The notes beneath the pieces are model-generated. The model was not told where the DNA came from, did not search any database, and saw only the letters and a list, made by a program, of their open reading frames with translations. From Bacteroidales bacterium UBA1628 (lineage in GTDB: Bacteria > Bacteroidota > Bacteroidia > Bacteroidales > UBA932), in the NCBI GenBank assembly GCA_002321335.1, contig DCMG01000094.1:1-10906 (forward strand): a DNA stretch of 10,906 nt, read 5' to 3'. Shown here piece after piece: positions 1 through 6,557 of this stretch. Both the position numbers and the translations under genes were made by a program. Every line of letters begins with the position of its first letter. Positions within the stretch are counted from its first letter, which is position 1.

Positions 1-846
1 AAGCCTTATGTGAACATGGGCAAGATGAGGAATTCCGGATGGGACGGATCCCTCCAGTACGACCAGAAGATCGGTCAGGTGAATTTCTCCGCCATGGGCA
101 ACTTCACATTCGCCCGCAACGTCATCGAGGATCAGGATCAGCCTGATTACATCGAGAAGTACATGAACCGTACCGGACAGGCAAGATGGCAGACTTTCGG
201 TTATGTGTCCGACGGCCTGTTCAGAGACGAGGAGGACATCGCGACATCTCCTGACCAGAGCGCTCTTGGAGAGGTCTTTCCAGGTGACATCAAATACAAG
301 GATCTCAACAACGATGGTGTCATCGACAGCAAGGACGTGAAGGCTATCGGCTACACAAGCGTTCCAGAGATTGTGTATGGCTTCGGTGTCTCGGCGCAGT
401 GGAAAGGCTTTGACGTGTCCGTTTTCTTTCAGGGCAACGCTCACGTCAACTTCTCGATCAACTCCTCTATGGTCCGTGGCTTCACGGAGCCTAAGATGGC
501 GGCAAACAATGTGTTCTCAGACATCTATGGCAATTACTGGACAGAGGACAACACCGACGCCAAGTATCCTCGCCTGACCACTACTGAGGCGACGAACAAC
601 AACCAGTCTTCGGATTTCTGGCTTGTCAACGGCCGCTACATCAGACTGAAGAACGCCGAGTTCGGCTACACGTTCCCTAAGCGGCTGATCCAGAAGATGA
701 ATCTTAGCCAGCTGAGGGTTTTCGTGTCAGGGACAAATCTGTTCACGTTGTCTCCATTCAAACTTTGGGATCCTGATCTCCAGACCGGAGCTTCGAATTA
801 TCCTAACAACAGAATCGCCAATATCGGTATAAACATCGGTTTCTAA
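1..846 (+). CDS. SusC-like TonB-dependent transporter, C-terminal part (5' truncated by window)
   Basis: This is the last 281 codons of a SusC/RagA-family outer-membrane beta-barrel that imports glycan oligosaccharides using TonB energy. The reading frame is open from base 1 and begins mid-protein with KPYVNMGKMRNSGWD, a typical SusC barrel stretch, so the GTG at 10 is not a real start. About 100 codons in is the acidic loop DLNNDGVIDSKD, a calcium-loop-like motif usual in SusC proteins, followed by the conserved PEIVYGFG strand. The end shows the usual VFVSGTNLFTL strand and a final strand closing in phenylalanine (GINIGF), as expected of a barrel-assembly signal. The stop at 844-846 lies 16 bases before the SusD start, so the two genes are surely one operon. 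The N-terminus is outside the window, so it is unknown whether this paralogue has an STN domain. The family call is firm; the substrate is unknown. Confidence 0.95.
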   Translation, partial: KPYVNMGKMRNSGWDGSLQYDQKIGQVNFSAMGNFTFARNVIEDQDQPDYIEKYMNRTGQARWQTFGYVSDGLFRDEEDIATSPDQSALGEVFPGDIKYKDLNNDGVIDSKDVKAIGYTSVPEIVYGFGVSAQWKGFDVSVFFQGNAHVNFSINSSMVRGFTEPKMAANNVFSDIYGNYWTEDNTDAKYPRLTTTEATNNNQSSDFWLVNGRYIRLKNAEFGYTFPKRLIQKMNLSQLRVFVSGTNLFTLSPFKLWDPDLQTGASNYPNNRIANIGINIGF

Positions 847-862
847 ACAACAGCGAAGAGAT

Positions 863-2779
863 ATGAAAAAGAATATATCAGCTATAATTCTGATGATGGC
901 TCTGGCCGTCTGGGGCTGCGACAGCTATCTGGACAGGCAGCCTGACGACCAGCTGACATCCAAGAACATATTCGACAAGAAAACGACAACGATGCAGTAT
1001 CTTGTCAATGTCTATACTTACATGCCGAGCGAATGGTCGCCTGAAGGCTACGGCTCGACATCCTGCATCGCTATCACGGCCAGCGACGAAGCGTCATGCG
1101 CCTACACAGGTTCCCGCTTCTTCGCCTTGCTGAACCACAACCAGCTTTCCCCATTGTCCACCCACGGCGGTTATCGCCATGCCGTCTACAGGCTTCTGTA
1201 CCAGGGGATAAGCGAGGCTACATATTTCATGTCTAAAGTCGGGGATTGTCCTCAGATCACTGACGAGGAAAGAGTGATGTGGCATGGTGAGGCTCGCTTC
1301 CTCAGAGCATTCTACTACACGGAACTCTTAAAGTGGAACGGTCCTGTCATCTGGCTGGGGGACGCTCAGTCTGATTTCTCCGATCCGAATGTCTCCAAGG
1401 TAGACAGAACCCCGTGGAGCACGATAGTGGATTGGCTGTGCGATGAATATGACAAATCCGCCGATGAGCTTCCGGAGACCAGAAGCCCTTACGAAGTAGG
1501 CCGTGCCACCAAGGGAGCCGCATTGGCCATGAAAGCCAGGCTGCTGATGTTCAATGCCAGCCCACTCTTCAACGGGCAGAACGGAACCGGAATCTACGAC
1601 GACATCGTGAACAAGGACGGTGAGAAACTGTTCAACACCGAATATGACGAGAATCGCTGGAAACTGGCCGCCGATGCGGCAAAGGCTGTCATAGACATGA
1701 ATCTGTACGAACTTGTGGATGACCCTGGCGCGACTCCGCTGGAGAACATTCACAACGCTGCGGTTTCGCTCAACTCGCCGGAAAACATATTCACGGTTCA
1801 GTGCGGCGGGCGCAGCTGGAGAGTCGGCGAGACACCTGTCCAGGCAAGTGGTTACGGCGGAATCGGTCTGACCCAGAAACTGGTGGACGCCTTCGCGATG
1901 GACAATGGCTACTATCCAATTTCAAACATGGAGGAGGAGTCCTATGACAATGGCGCGGGAACAATCATCGTGGATCCTCGCTCAGACTATGTGGAGACCG
2001 GTTCACAGAAGTTCGTCAACCCGTTCTTCGCCACCATCCCCAAGAGCGCGAAGGTCAATGACGCGATAGAGACCATGAATATGTTCATCGGCCGCGAGCC
2101 AAGGTTCTACGCGAATGTCTTCTGGAGCGGCCAGACATGGGTGATGGGCACGAACAAACTGACAAACGTGCAGTTCTACAAGAATGGCAACTCCGGTCCG
2201 ATCACGTCCAACAACTACACCCCGACCGGCTACCTGTGCCTCAAGTTCATAGATCCTGACCTTGACACGAAGTTGAGCAAGTGGGGCAACCTTTCGTGGC
2301 CGATCATCAGGTATGCCGATGTGCTTCTGATGTACATCGAGGCTCTTAATGAATATGACCCTTCAAATCCTGACATACTCACTTTCTGGAATCAGATACG
2401 TCACAGAGCCGGTGTGCCGGCCATTGGGACAGATGAAGGGGATGTTTATCCGGAAATCATCGGAGACAAGGATCTTCAAAGAAAGTATATCCGCAGGGAA
2501 CGTATGGTGGAACTGTGCTTCGAGGGCAAGCGTTACTTCGACACGCGTCGGTGGATGATTGCCGAGAAGGAGGACAACGGCAAGGTTGTCGGCTGCAACC
2601 TGAACGCTGCAAACCACAAGATTTCAGGTGAATATTGGAAACGTACATCCATCTTCGACACGTTCGGAGAGGCCGGGACCAAATCTGAGAGGGTGTTCAC
2701 AAAGAAGTATTACCTCCTTCCGATGAACCAGGCGGAGCTTGACAGAGTCCCGGACCTGACCCAGAACTATGGGTGGTAA
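863..2779 (+). CDS. SusD-like (RagB/SusD family) surface glycan-binding lipoprotein
   Basis: This is a 638-residue SusD homologue, the lipid-anchored lid that binds glycan over the partner SusC barrel on the cell surface. The start is MKKN at 863, five bases or fewer after a purine-rich GAAGAG. A lipoprotein signal peptide follows, with the lipobox ending VWGC at Cys19, then SYLDRQPDDQLTS, the usual mature SusD beginning. The TPR-like fold is marked by EARFLRAFYYTELLKWNGPV in the first third. The C-terminal third has SWPIIRYADVLLMYIEALNE (about residues 478-497) and the family signature RRERMVELCFEGKRYFDTRR (544-563). The protein ends in a typical NYGW. It is somewhat longer than many SusD proteins (commonly about 500-600 residues) but shows no break. 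It lies directly downstream of its SusC partner and upstream of a second surface lipoprotein. The ligand is not predictable. Confidence 0.96.
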   Translation: MKKNISAIILMMALAVWGCDSYLDRQPDDQLTSKNIFDKKTTTMQYLVNVYTYMPSEWSPEGYGSTSCIAITASDEASCAYTGSRFFALLNHNQLSPLSTHGGYRHAVYRLLYQGISEATYFMSKVGDCPQITDEERVMWHGEARFLRAFYYTELLKWNGPVIWLGDAQSDFSDPNVSKVDRTPWSTIVDWLCDEYDKSADELPETRSPYEVGRATKGAALAMKARLLMFNASPLFNGQNGTGIYDDIVNKDGEKLFNTEYDENRWKLAADAAKAVIDMNLYELVDDPGATPLENIHNAAVSLNSPENIFTVQCGGRSWRVGETPVQASGYGGIGLTQKLVDAFAMDNGYYPISNMEEESYDNGAGTIIVDPRSDYVETGSQKFVNPFFATIPKSAKVNDAIETMNMFIGREPRFYANVFWSGQTWVMGTNKLTNVQFYKNGNSGPITSNNYTPTGYLCLKFIDPDLDTKLSKWGNLSWPIIRYADVLLMYIEALNEYDPSNPDILTFWNQIRHRAGVPAIGTDEGDVYPEIIGDKDLQRKYIRRERMVELCFEGKRYFDTRRWMIAEKEDNGKVVGCNLNAANHKISGEYWKRTSIFDTFGEAGTKSERVFTKKYYLLPMNQAELDRVPDLTQNYGW

Positions 2780-2809
2780 CAGTTGAACCAAACAGATAAA
2801 GAAATCATT

Positions 2810-4147
2810 ATGAAACGAAAATATATTCTTGCGGCTTCAGCCGTGATTCTGTCCGCTGTGGCCTGTGAACCAAGCCATTGGGAGGACAACCTTTATGATC
2901 CTGCGGTGTACATCCTGAACAACGGCTATCAGAAGACAGAGACGTTCTACGATGTCCAGCCTTCGTTCTCGGCCGTTGTGAACGCTTACTGCGGAAGTTA
3001 TTACGACAAAGACCCTGAAGTGAGGCTGGTAGAGGATGATGCAGTTCTGGAGAAATACAACACAGACAACTCGGACACCCTCAAGGTGCTTCCGTCTGAC
3101 TGCTGGTCGTTGGAAGTGTCGGATCTTAAGATGGTTGACAAGAAGGCTGGATTCAAGGTGAATTTCAACATCGAAGCCTTGAAGAGTCTTGCGGTTGAGG
3201 CCGACTATTCCGACCTTAAAGGCTATGCGGTTCCGTTGAGACTGAAAAGCCTGACAGATGGTGTCAATGACGCCAGCAGCGAGGAACTGTCCAGTGTGGT
3301 CATAGTGCCGGACATGAGCATGATGGCATTCAGTCTGGAGAATGCCGGCGTGTCGGAGACAAGCCTTGACAAGCTTGGTGACAGCGATGGCACGATCACT
3401 CTTGAATACAAGGTCAGGACTGGGATAGAGAACAATTGGAGCAATGGTGTCAAGTTTTCCTTCAATGTGCCGTCCGGAAACGCGGAGTACCCTCTTCTCC
3501 CTGAGGGATCATATTCAGTGACATCCTCATCCGAGGAAGGATTCGTGCCTGGCGTGTCCGAGATTGTGTACACGGTCACCATCGACAAGTCCAAGGCTGT
3601 TGAAAGGAATTATTCCCTTGTCGCTAGTGTCGAGTCGGAAGGCGGATTCAAAGTGGAGGGTGGCAGTGAGTCTGTGATCAATCTGTTCAACAGGCACTAC
3701 TACAGCCAGTCGGACATCTCCGTCCGCAGCTGCAACTCCTACGTTCCGAGCCGCGGCCCTGAGCTTACCATTGACGGAAAACTCAACACACGATGGGAGT
3801 CCGGCTATTCGGCCAATGATATAGGTGTCTTCAAACTCCCTTATATTATTGAATATGAGTTGGCGACACCTGTGCGCATCTCGGATTTCGACTTGTACCG
3901 CCGTCAGGACAAATATGCATCAGATCTCAAGGGAGGACATCTGGAAGTCTCTTCTGACGGAGAGAGCTACACGACCGTATGCTCCTTCAACTATGCAGGT
4001 GTGAGCGCTTACAGGAATATTCACTCTGCTGAGTCAGAGCCTGAGGCCAAGTACGTGAAATTCGTGGTGACAGCCTCTGGACGCACCGGAGGCGGAATGA
4101 AGGCTCCTCTTTCCAATCTGGCCGAGTTCAACATCTGCTACAGGTAG
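2810..4147 (+). CDS. DUF1735 plus F5/8 type C (discoidin-like) surface lipoprotein
   Basis: This is a 445-residue predicted surface glycan-binding protein, in the SusE/SusF-like position after susC-susD. I place the start at the ATG at 2810, not the in-frame TTG at 2783. Only from 2810 does the product begin with a proper lipoprotein signal, MKRKYILAASAVILSAVAC, with lipidation at Cys19. Residues of about 28-155 match the DUF1735 (BT_3987-like N-terminal) pattern, including VLPSDCWSLEV and a GYAVPLRLKS strand. Residues of about 160-290 look like a second beta-sandwich, possibly another DUF1735-like repeat. Residues of about 297-444 form an F5/8 type C/CBM32-like domain, with the hallmark IDGKLNTRW at 321-329 and a closing strand LAEFNIC. 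Such domains bind galactose-type or other sugars in some proteins, but the ligand here is inferred only. No catalytic motif is visible. The gene lies 30 bases after susD and is last in its operon, before the terminator. Confidence 0.9.
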   Translation: MKRKYILAASAVILSAVACEPSHWEDNLYDPAVYILNNGYQKTETFYDVQPSFSAVVNAYCGSYYDKDPEVRLVEDDAVLEKYNTDNSDTLKVLPSDCWSLEVSDLKMVDKKAGFKVNFNIEALKSLAVEADYSDLKGYAVPLRLKSLTDGVNDASSEELSSVVIVPDMSMMAFSLENAGVSETSLDKLGDSDGTITLEYKVRTGIENNWSNGVKFSFNVPSGNAEYPLLPEGSYSVTSSSEEGFVPGVSEIVYTVTIDKSKAVERNYSLVASVESEGGFKVEGGSESVINLFNRHYYSQSDISVRSCNSYVPSRGPELTIDGKLNTRWESGYSANDIGVFKLPYIIEYELATPVRISDFDLYRRQDKYASDLKGGHLEVSSDGESYTTVCSFNYAGVSAYRNIHSAESEPEAKYVKFVVTASGRTGGGMKAPLSNLAEFNICYR

Positions 4148-4166
4148 CAGGGGCTTCTTCTGATAT

Positions 4167-4211
4167 ACGGAAGGGATGGCAAAAGGTTTCTTTGCCGTCC
4201 CTTCCGTTTTT
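4167..4211 (+). terminator. Strong intrinsic terminator between convergent genes
   Basis: Arms 4167-4183 and 4191-4207 pair over 17 base pairs, all Watson-Crick except one G-T. The 7-base loop is AGGTTTC and a run of five T follows (4207-4211). It sits about 20 bases after the stop of the F5/8C lipoprotein gene and ends the left operon. The sigma factor gene converges on it from the right, its stop being at 4248. Read on the - strand, the hairpin is followed only by ATATC rather than a T-run, so any effect on the sigma transcript is probably weaker. Confidence 0.9.
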
Positions 4212-4247
4212 CAATGAATATCACAGCTTTGCTGAACTGGTGTGGAC

Positions 4248-4859
4248 CTAGCTTGTGATTCCTGTCAGGAAAAGCATCAGCAGGATGTGGCTGACTCCGT
4301 TGTCTCCGTTGAGGTTGGCGCTGCTGTCCGTGGAAATGTCTTCCAGTTCTTTTTTGAACACAGCAAGCGCTTTGTGGATGTGCTTCTCCACGGCTTTTTC
4401 GGAAATGCCGAGCGCTGCGGCGATTTCCCTGTTCTTCATGTTTTGGAATCTGCTCATATTGAACACATCGCGGCATCTGGACGGAAGCTTTGCCATGATC
4501 CGCCGGATGTTTGCCATGAGTTCATCGTAGATTGTCTTTTTGTCTGAGTCGCTGACCGAGAAATCCAGATTATAAAGCTCCTCATCGCAGATGTTCATGA
4601 AAGATTCGGTCATGCTGACAACCTTGACGGCGGACTGGTGGCGCAGGGCGTCTATCGACCGGTTGCGGACCAACCTGAACAACAGGGCCTGCCAGGCGTC
4701 GCTGTCCTTGCCCTCAAACTTTTCCCAAAGGGTCACGTACGCTTCGTGCACGATGTCCTCGGCCGCGCGTCCGTCCGCCACGAATCTGAAAGCGAAGTTG
4801 TAAAGCCTGTCGCTGTACCTGTAATATAACCCTTCGAATATCGTTTCGTTCAGAATCAT
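4248..4859 (-). CDS. ECF-type RNA polymerase sigma-70 factor (Bacteroidota expansion family)
   Basis: This is a 203-residue extracytoplasmic-function sigma factor that directs RNA polymerase to a restricted set of promoters, here presumably those of the adjacent uptake genes. Region 2 spans about residues 7-75 and includes the region 2.2-like AAEDIVHEAYVTLWEKFEG (32-50) and WQALLFRLVRNRSIDALRHQ (56-75). Region 4 spans about 120-172, with the helix-turn-helix NREIAAALGISEKAVEKHIH (143-162). Region 3 is absent, as in ECF factors. The start is the ATG read from 4859, just after AGGA on the - strand. Past region 4 comes a polar linker and then a short hydrophobic tail, HILLMLFLTGITS, which is not needed for DNA binding. 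The gene is divergent from the BACON-FecR-SusC-SusD operon, whereas sigma and FecR genes more often follow one another on one strand. FecR encoded at 5407-6552 is its likely anti-sigma factor, inferred from proximity and family. Confidence 0.93.
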   Translation of the reverse strand: MILNETIFEGLYYRYSDRLYNFAFRFVADGRAAEDIVHEAYVTLWEKFEGKDSDAWQALLFRLVRNRSIDALRHQSAVKVVSMTESFMNICDEELYNLDFSVSDSDKKTIYDELMANIRRIMAKLPSRCRDVFNMSRFQNMKNREIAAALGISEKAVEKHIHKALAVFKKELEDISTDSSANLNGDNGVSHILLMLFLTGITS

Positions 4860-5041
4860 TTCCTGTCACCCTTTGAATGAGGCTTGGTCTGCTGGTACAA
4901 AGATAATATTTTTACGAATATTCTCCATTATCTTCCGCCAGACAGACGAGTGAAACCAGTTGGCAAGAAAAAAATATTAATCGTTTTTAGCATATAAGGC
5001 GTCGAAGGTGTCTTACTTTATGTAAAACATATTTATGCTCT
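4860..5041. promoter_or_regulatory. Divergent control region between sigma factor and BACON-FecR-SusC operon
   Basis: This 182-base AT-rich gap holds the start signals of both divergent units. It contains A/T tracts (for example 4968-4980 and 4983-4988) and a perfect 8-base palindrome GAATATTC at 4916-4923 that could be a protein site or chance. On the + strand I see no good TAnnTTTG box before the ATG at 5042. This fits, but does not prove, an alternative ECF-type promoter for the BACON-FecR-SusC-SusD operon. No clear ribosome-binding site precedes 5042, and no riboswitch-like structure or small gene was seen. Confidence 0.6.
4898..4905 (-). promoter_or_regulatory. Probable -7 box (TAnnTTTG) for the ECF sigma gene
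   Basis: On the - strand these bases read TATCTTTG, an exact match to the Bacteroidota housekeeping -7 consensus TAnnTTTG. The box lies 39 bases upstream of the sigma start codon, leaving a short leader of about 30 bases. No clear TTTG -33 element is visible at the expected 19-21 base spacing, so the assignment rests on the -7 match and position. Confidence 0.5.
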
Positions 5042-5407
5042 ATGAAACTAAAACTCATAACAACGCTTTTTCTGGTCGCTCCGCTGCTTTTGGGTGGAGT
5101 ATCCTGTCAGAAACAGAGTGAGTCTGAGGTGCGCGACACGGTTGTCATCCAGACTAAGCTGACCGCCAAGACTCCGGCCACGCTGGCGGAGGGAGGGACG
5201 GATCAGATCACGATCTACGCGACCTGCGATTGGTCACTTGAAGGCGAGGACTGGTTCACGATTGAACCGGCGAAGGGCACGAGGGGTGTCAGCGAGTCCG
5301 TCATCACCACTCAGCCTAACACTACCGGAGCCGACCGCACTGGAACCATCCGACTGAAAGCCGGATCGTACACAAGCACTTACACGTTCACTCAGGCGGG
5401 TAAATAA
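5042..5407 (+). CDS. Solo BACON-domain lipoprotein
   Basis: This is a 121-residue lipoprotein made of a signal peptide and one domain. The signal MKLKLITTLFLVAPLLLGG is followed by the lipobox VSC, with lipidation at Cys22, so the protein is anchored in the outer membrane and perhaps exposed on the surface. Residues of about 45-119 follow the BACON (Bacteroidetes-associated carbohydrate-binding often N-terminal) pattern: a strand ending in CDWSL (62-66), DWFTIEPAKG (70-79), N93, the conserved DRTGTI (98-103) and a closing YTFTQAG. BACON domains usually sit as modules in large hydrolases or binding proteins. Here the domain stands alone with only a short linker. The start is the ATG at 5042, first gene of the right operon, without an obvious Shine-Dalgarno sequence, as is common in this phylum. 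Its stop overlaps the FecR start (TAATG). A carbohydrate-binding or sensory accessory role is inferred; no enzyme motif is seen. Confidence 0.85.
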   Translation: MKLKLITTLFLVAPLLLGGVSCQKQSESEVRDTVVIQTKLTAKTPATLAEGGTDQITIYATCDWSLEGEDWFTIEPAKGTRGVSESVITTQPNTTGADRTGTIRLKAGSYTSTYTFTQAGK

Positions 5408-6552
5408 TGAAAGTCGAAGACTACAGGCGTATTCTGGATTTCTTTTTCAGTGGGGTTGAGGTCTCAGAGGAACTGAGACAACGGTACCTTGGTTGGCTTG
5501 CCGTGCATGGTGACGAACCTCAAGTGAAGGCCTTGCTTGAGGAATACTGGGACTCTGTCACCTCCGAGTCACCGGATTTCGACCTGTCGGCCGGATTGGA
5601 TAGACTTATGACTTCACTGGGAGAGACAGGTTTTGATGCCGGTGCTTCGGTGGTTGGTGAGCCTTGCCGAACCACCGGCTCGGCGACTGGAAAAGGGACT
5701 TGTGTGGCAGCGGGCGCTTCGATGGTTGGTGAGCCTTGCCGAACCACAAGCTCAGCGACCGGAAAAGGGACCGGAAAAACCGGCTGGCTGGCCGGATTCC
5801 TTGCTGCGAGACCGTTGAGGTACTGTGCCGCTGTCGCCGCGTCCGTAGTTATATTCATGGGTGGAATTGCTGTGGCGAGACTGGGAATGACCCCTGAAAG
5901 GGAAACCGTGCTCATGGCCTCCTCTGACAACACTGGTTCCTACACCTTGCCTGACGGTACCCGTGTCTGGCTCAACCGTGGCGGCCGGCTGTCCTACAAC
6001 CAGAATTTCGGTGGCCGGGAGAGAATTGTCGCCATTGACGGGGAAGGTTATTTTGAAGTCGCGCGGAACGAAAACTGCCCGTTCATCGTGAATATGCACG
6101 ACAACCTGCAGGTCAAGGTTCTCGGGACTGAATTCAATGTTCTCAGCAATCCTGCCGACCATTCCGCCGAGGTGATTCTCCGAAGCGGCTCGGTGCAGGT
6201 GTCCGACACGGAAAGCAAGGAACTTGTGATTCTGAAACCAGACCAGAAATTTTCATGGGACATGGGCCGGACAGAGGTCACGGCGGTGAACGCGGATGAC
6301 TGCTGCCGGTGGTACGAGCGCAGGCTCTCCTTCGACAACGTCAGACTTTGTGACATCCTTGAAAGTTTGTCGCACAAGTACCAGACCAGAATAACATGCA
6401 ATGCCACAGACCTTAAAGACAAGCGAATGTCGCTCACAGTCAGGGATGAGTCTCTCGAGGACATCATGGAGGTCGTTTCAACCCTGCTTCCTGTCCGATG
6501 GGAACGTCATGGAATGACAATCATAATTGATAACAAAAACCAAAAACACTAA
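5407..6552 (+). CDS. FecR-type inner-membrane anti-sigma factor with DUF4974 domain
   Basis: This 381-residue single-pass membrane protein is predicted to hold the ECF sigma factor in check and to receive the signal from the STN domain of the transporter encoded next. The cytoplasmic N-terminus (1-139) begins with a helical sigma-contacting region, about residues 1-75. It is followed by an odd Gly/Ala/Ser/Thr-rich linker holding a tandem duplication (78-122). One membrane helix, CAAVAASVVIFMGGIAVARL, spans about 140-159. The periplasmic part has the FecR domain (about 176-275, with YTLPDGTRVWLN, EGYFEVA and VLGTEFNV). It ends with a DUF4974 domain (about 303-378, starting RRLSFDNVRLCDILESLS and ending MTIIID). 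The ATG at 5407 overlaps the BACON stop by one base, implying coupled translation. The stop lies 5 bases before susC. Compared with the usual length of about 320-350 residues, the extra length is in the linker. Confidence 0.94.
   Translation: MKVEDYRRILDFFFSGVEVSEELRQRYLGWLAVHGDEPQVKALLEEYWDSVTSESPDFDLSAGLDRLMTSLGETGFDAGASVVGEPCRTTGSATGKGTCVAAGASMVGEPCRTTSSATGKGTGKTGWLAGFLAARPLRYCAAVAASVVIFMGGIAVARLGMTPERETVLMASSDNTGSYTLPDGTRVWLNRGGRLSYNQNFGGRERIVAIDGEGYFEVARNENCPFIVNMHDNLQVKVLGTEFNVLSNPADHSAEVILRSGSVQVSDTESKELVILKPDQKFSWDMGRTEVTAVNADDCCRWYERRLSFDNVRLCDILESLSHKYQTRITCNATDLKDKRMSLTVRDESLEDIMEVVSTLLPVRWERHGMTIIIDNKNQKH
5638..5772 (+). repeat. In-frame tandem duplication in the FecR linker
   Basis: Two copies of a 63-base unit, 5638-5700 and 5710-5772, start 72 bases apart and match at 55 of 63 positions by direct alignment. 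They encode AGASVVGEPCRTTGSATGKG and AGASMVGEPCRTTSSATGKG. Most differences are silent third-base changes, suggesting the copies have diverged under a reading-frame constraint. The spacing of 24 codons keeps the frame. The duplication lies in the cytoplasmic linker just before the membrane helix and adds Cys87 and Cys111. Confidence 0.9.
5648..5677. repeat. Palindromic REP-like motif inside the first repeat unit
   Basis: The arms CGGTGGTT (5648-5655) and AACCACCG (5670-5677) pair perfectly over 8 bases around a 14-base loop, and inner GG/CC pairs can lengthen the stem past one bulged base. The second unit keeps the core but only TGGTT/AACCA of the stem (5723-5727 and 5742-5746). On the - strand the core reads GGTTCGGCAAGGCTCACCAA. 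From memory this resembles short interspersed palindromes with a TTCGACAAGCTCA-like core seen in many bacterial genomes. That likeness is not verified. Confidence 0.55.
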
Positions 6553-6557
6553 TATTA

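Noticed and set aside
10..12. GTG at 10 as start of the first gene
   Set aside because: The frame is open to base 1 and the upstream codons continue a SusC barrel strand, so the gene is truncated by the window edge rather than starting here.
2783..2785. TTG at 2783 as start of the DUF1735/F5-8C gene
   Set aside because: It would put nine polar residues before the lipoprotein signal. The ATG at 2810 gives a standard signal peptide and lipobox.
4255..4547. Open frames on the + strand across the sigma factor gene
   Set aside because: They are antisense shadows. The - strand frame encodes ECF sigma regions 2 and 4 with a helix-turn-helix.
4916..4923. GAATATTC palindrome as an operator
   Set aside because: An 8-base AT-rich palindrome occurs easily by chance in such a gap and no second copy is placed to support dimer binding, so I mention it only within the control region.
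5638..5772. Short CRISPR-like array
   Set aside because: There are only two units, they are coding and in frame, and there are no regular unique spacers or cas genes.
5520..5933. 137-codon open frame on the - strand with a repeated VVRQGSPT segment
   Set aside because: The repeats are just the reverse reading of the FecR linker duplication, and the + strand frame has clear FecR domains. There is no start signal or separate gene context.
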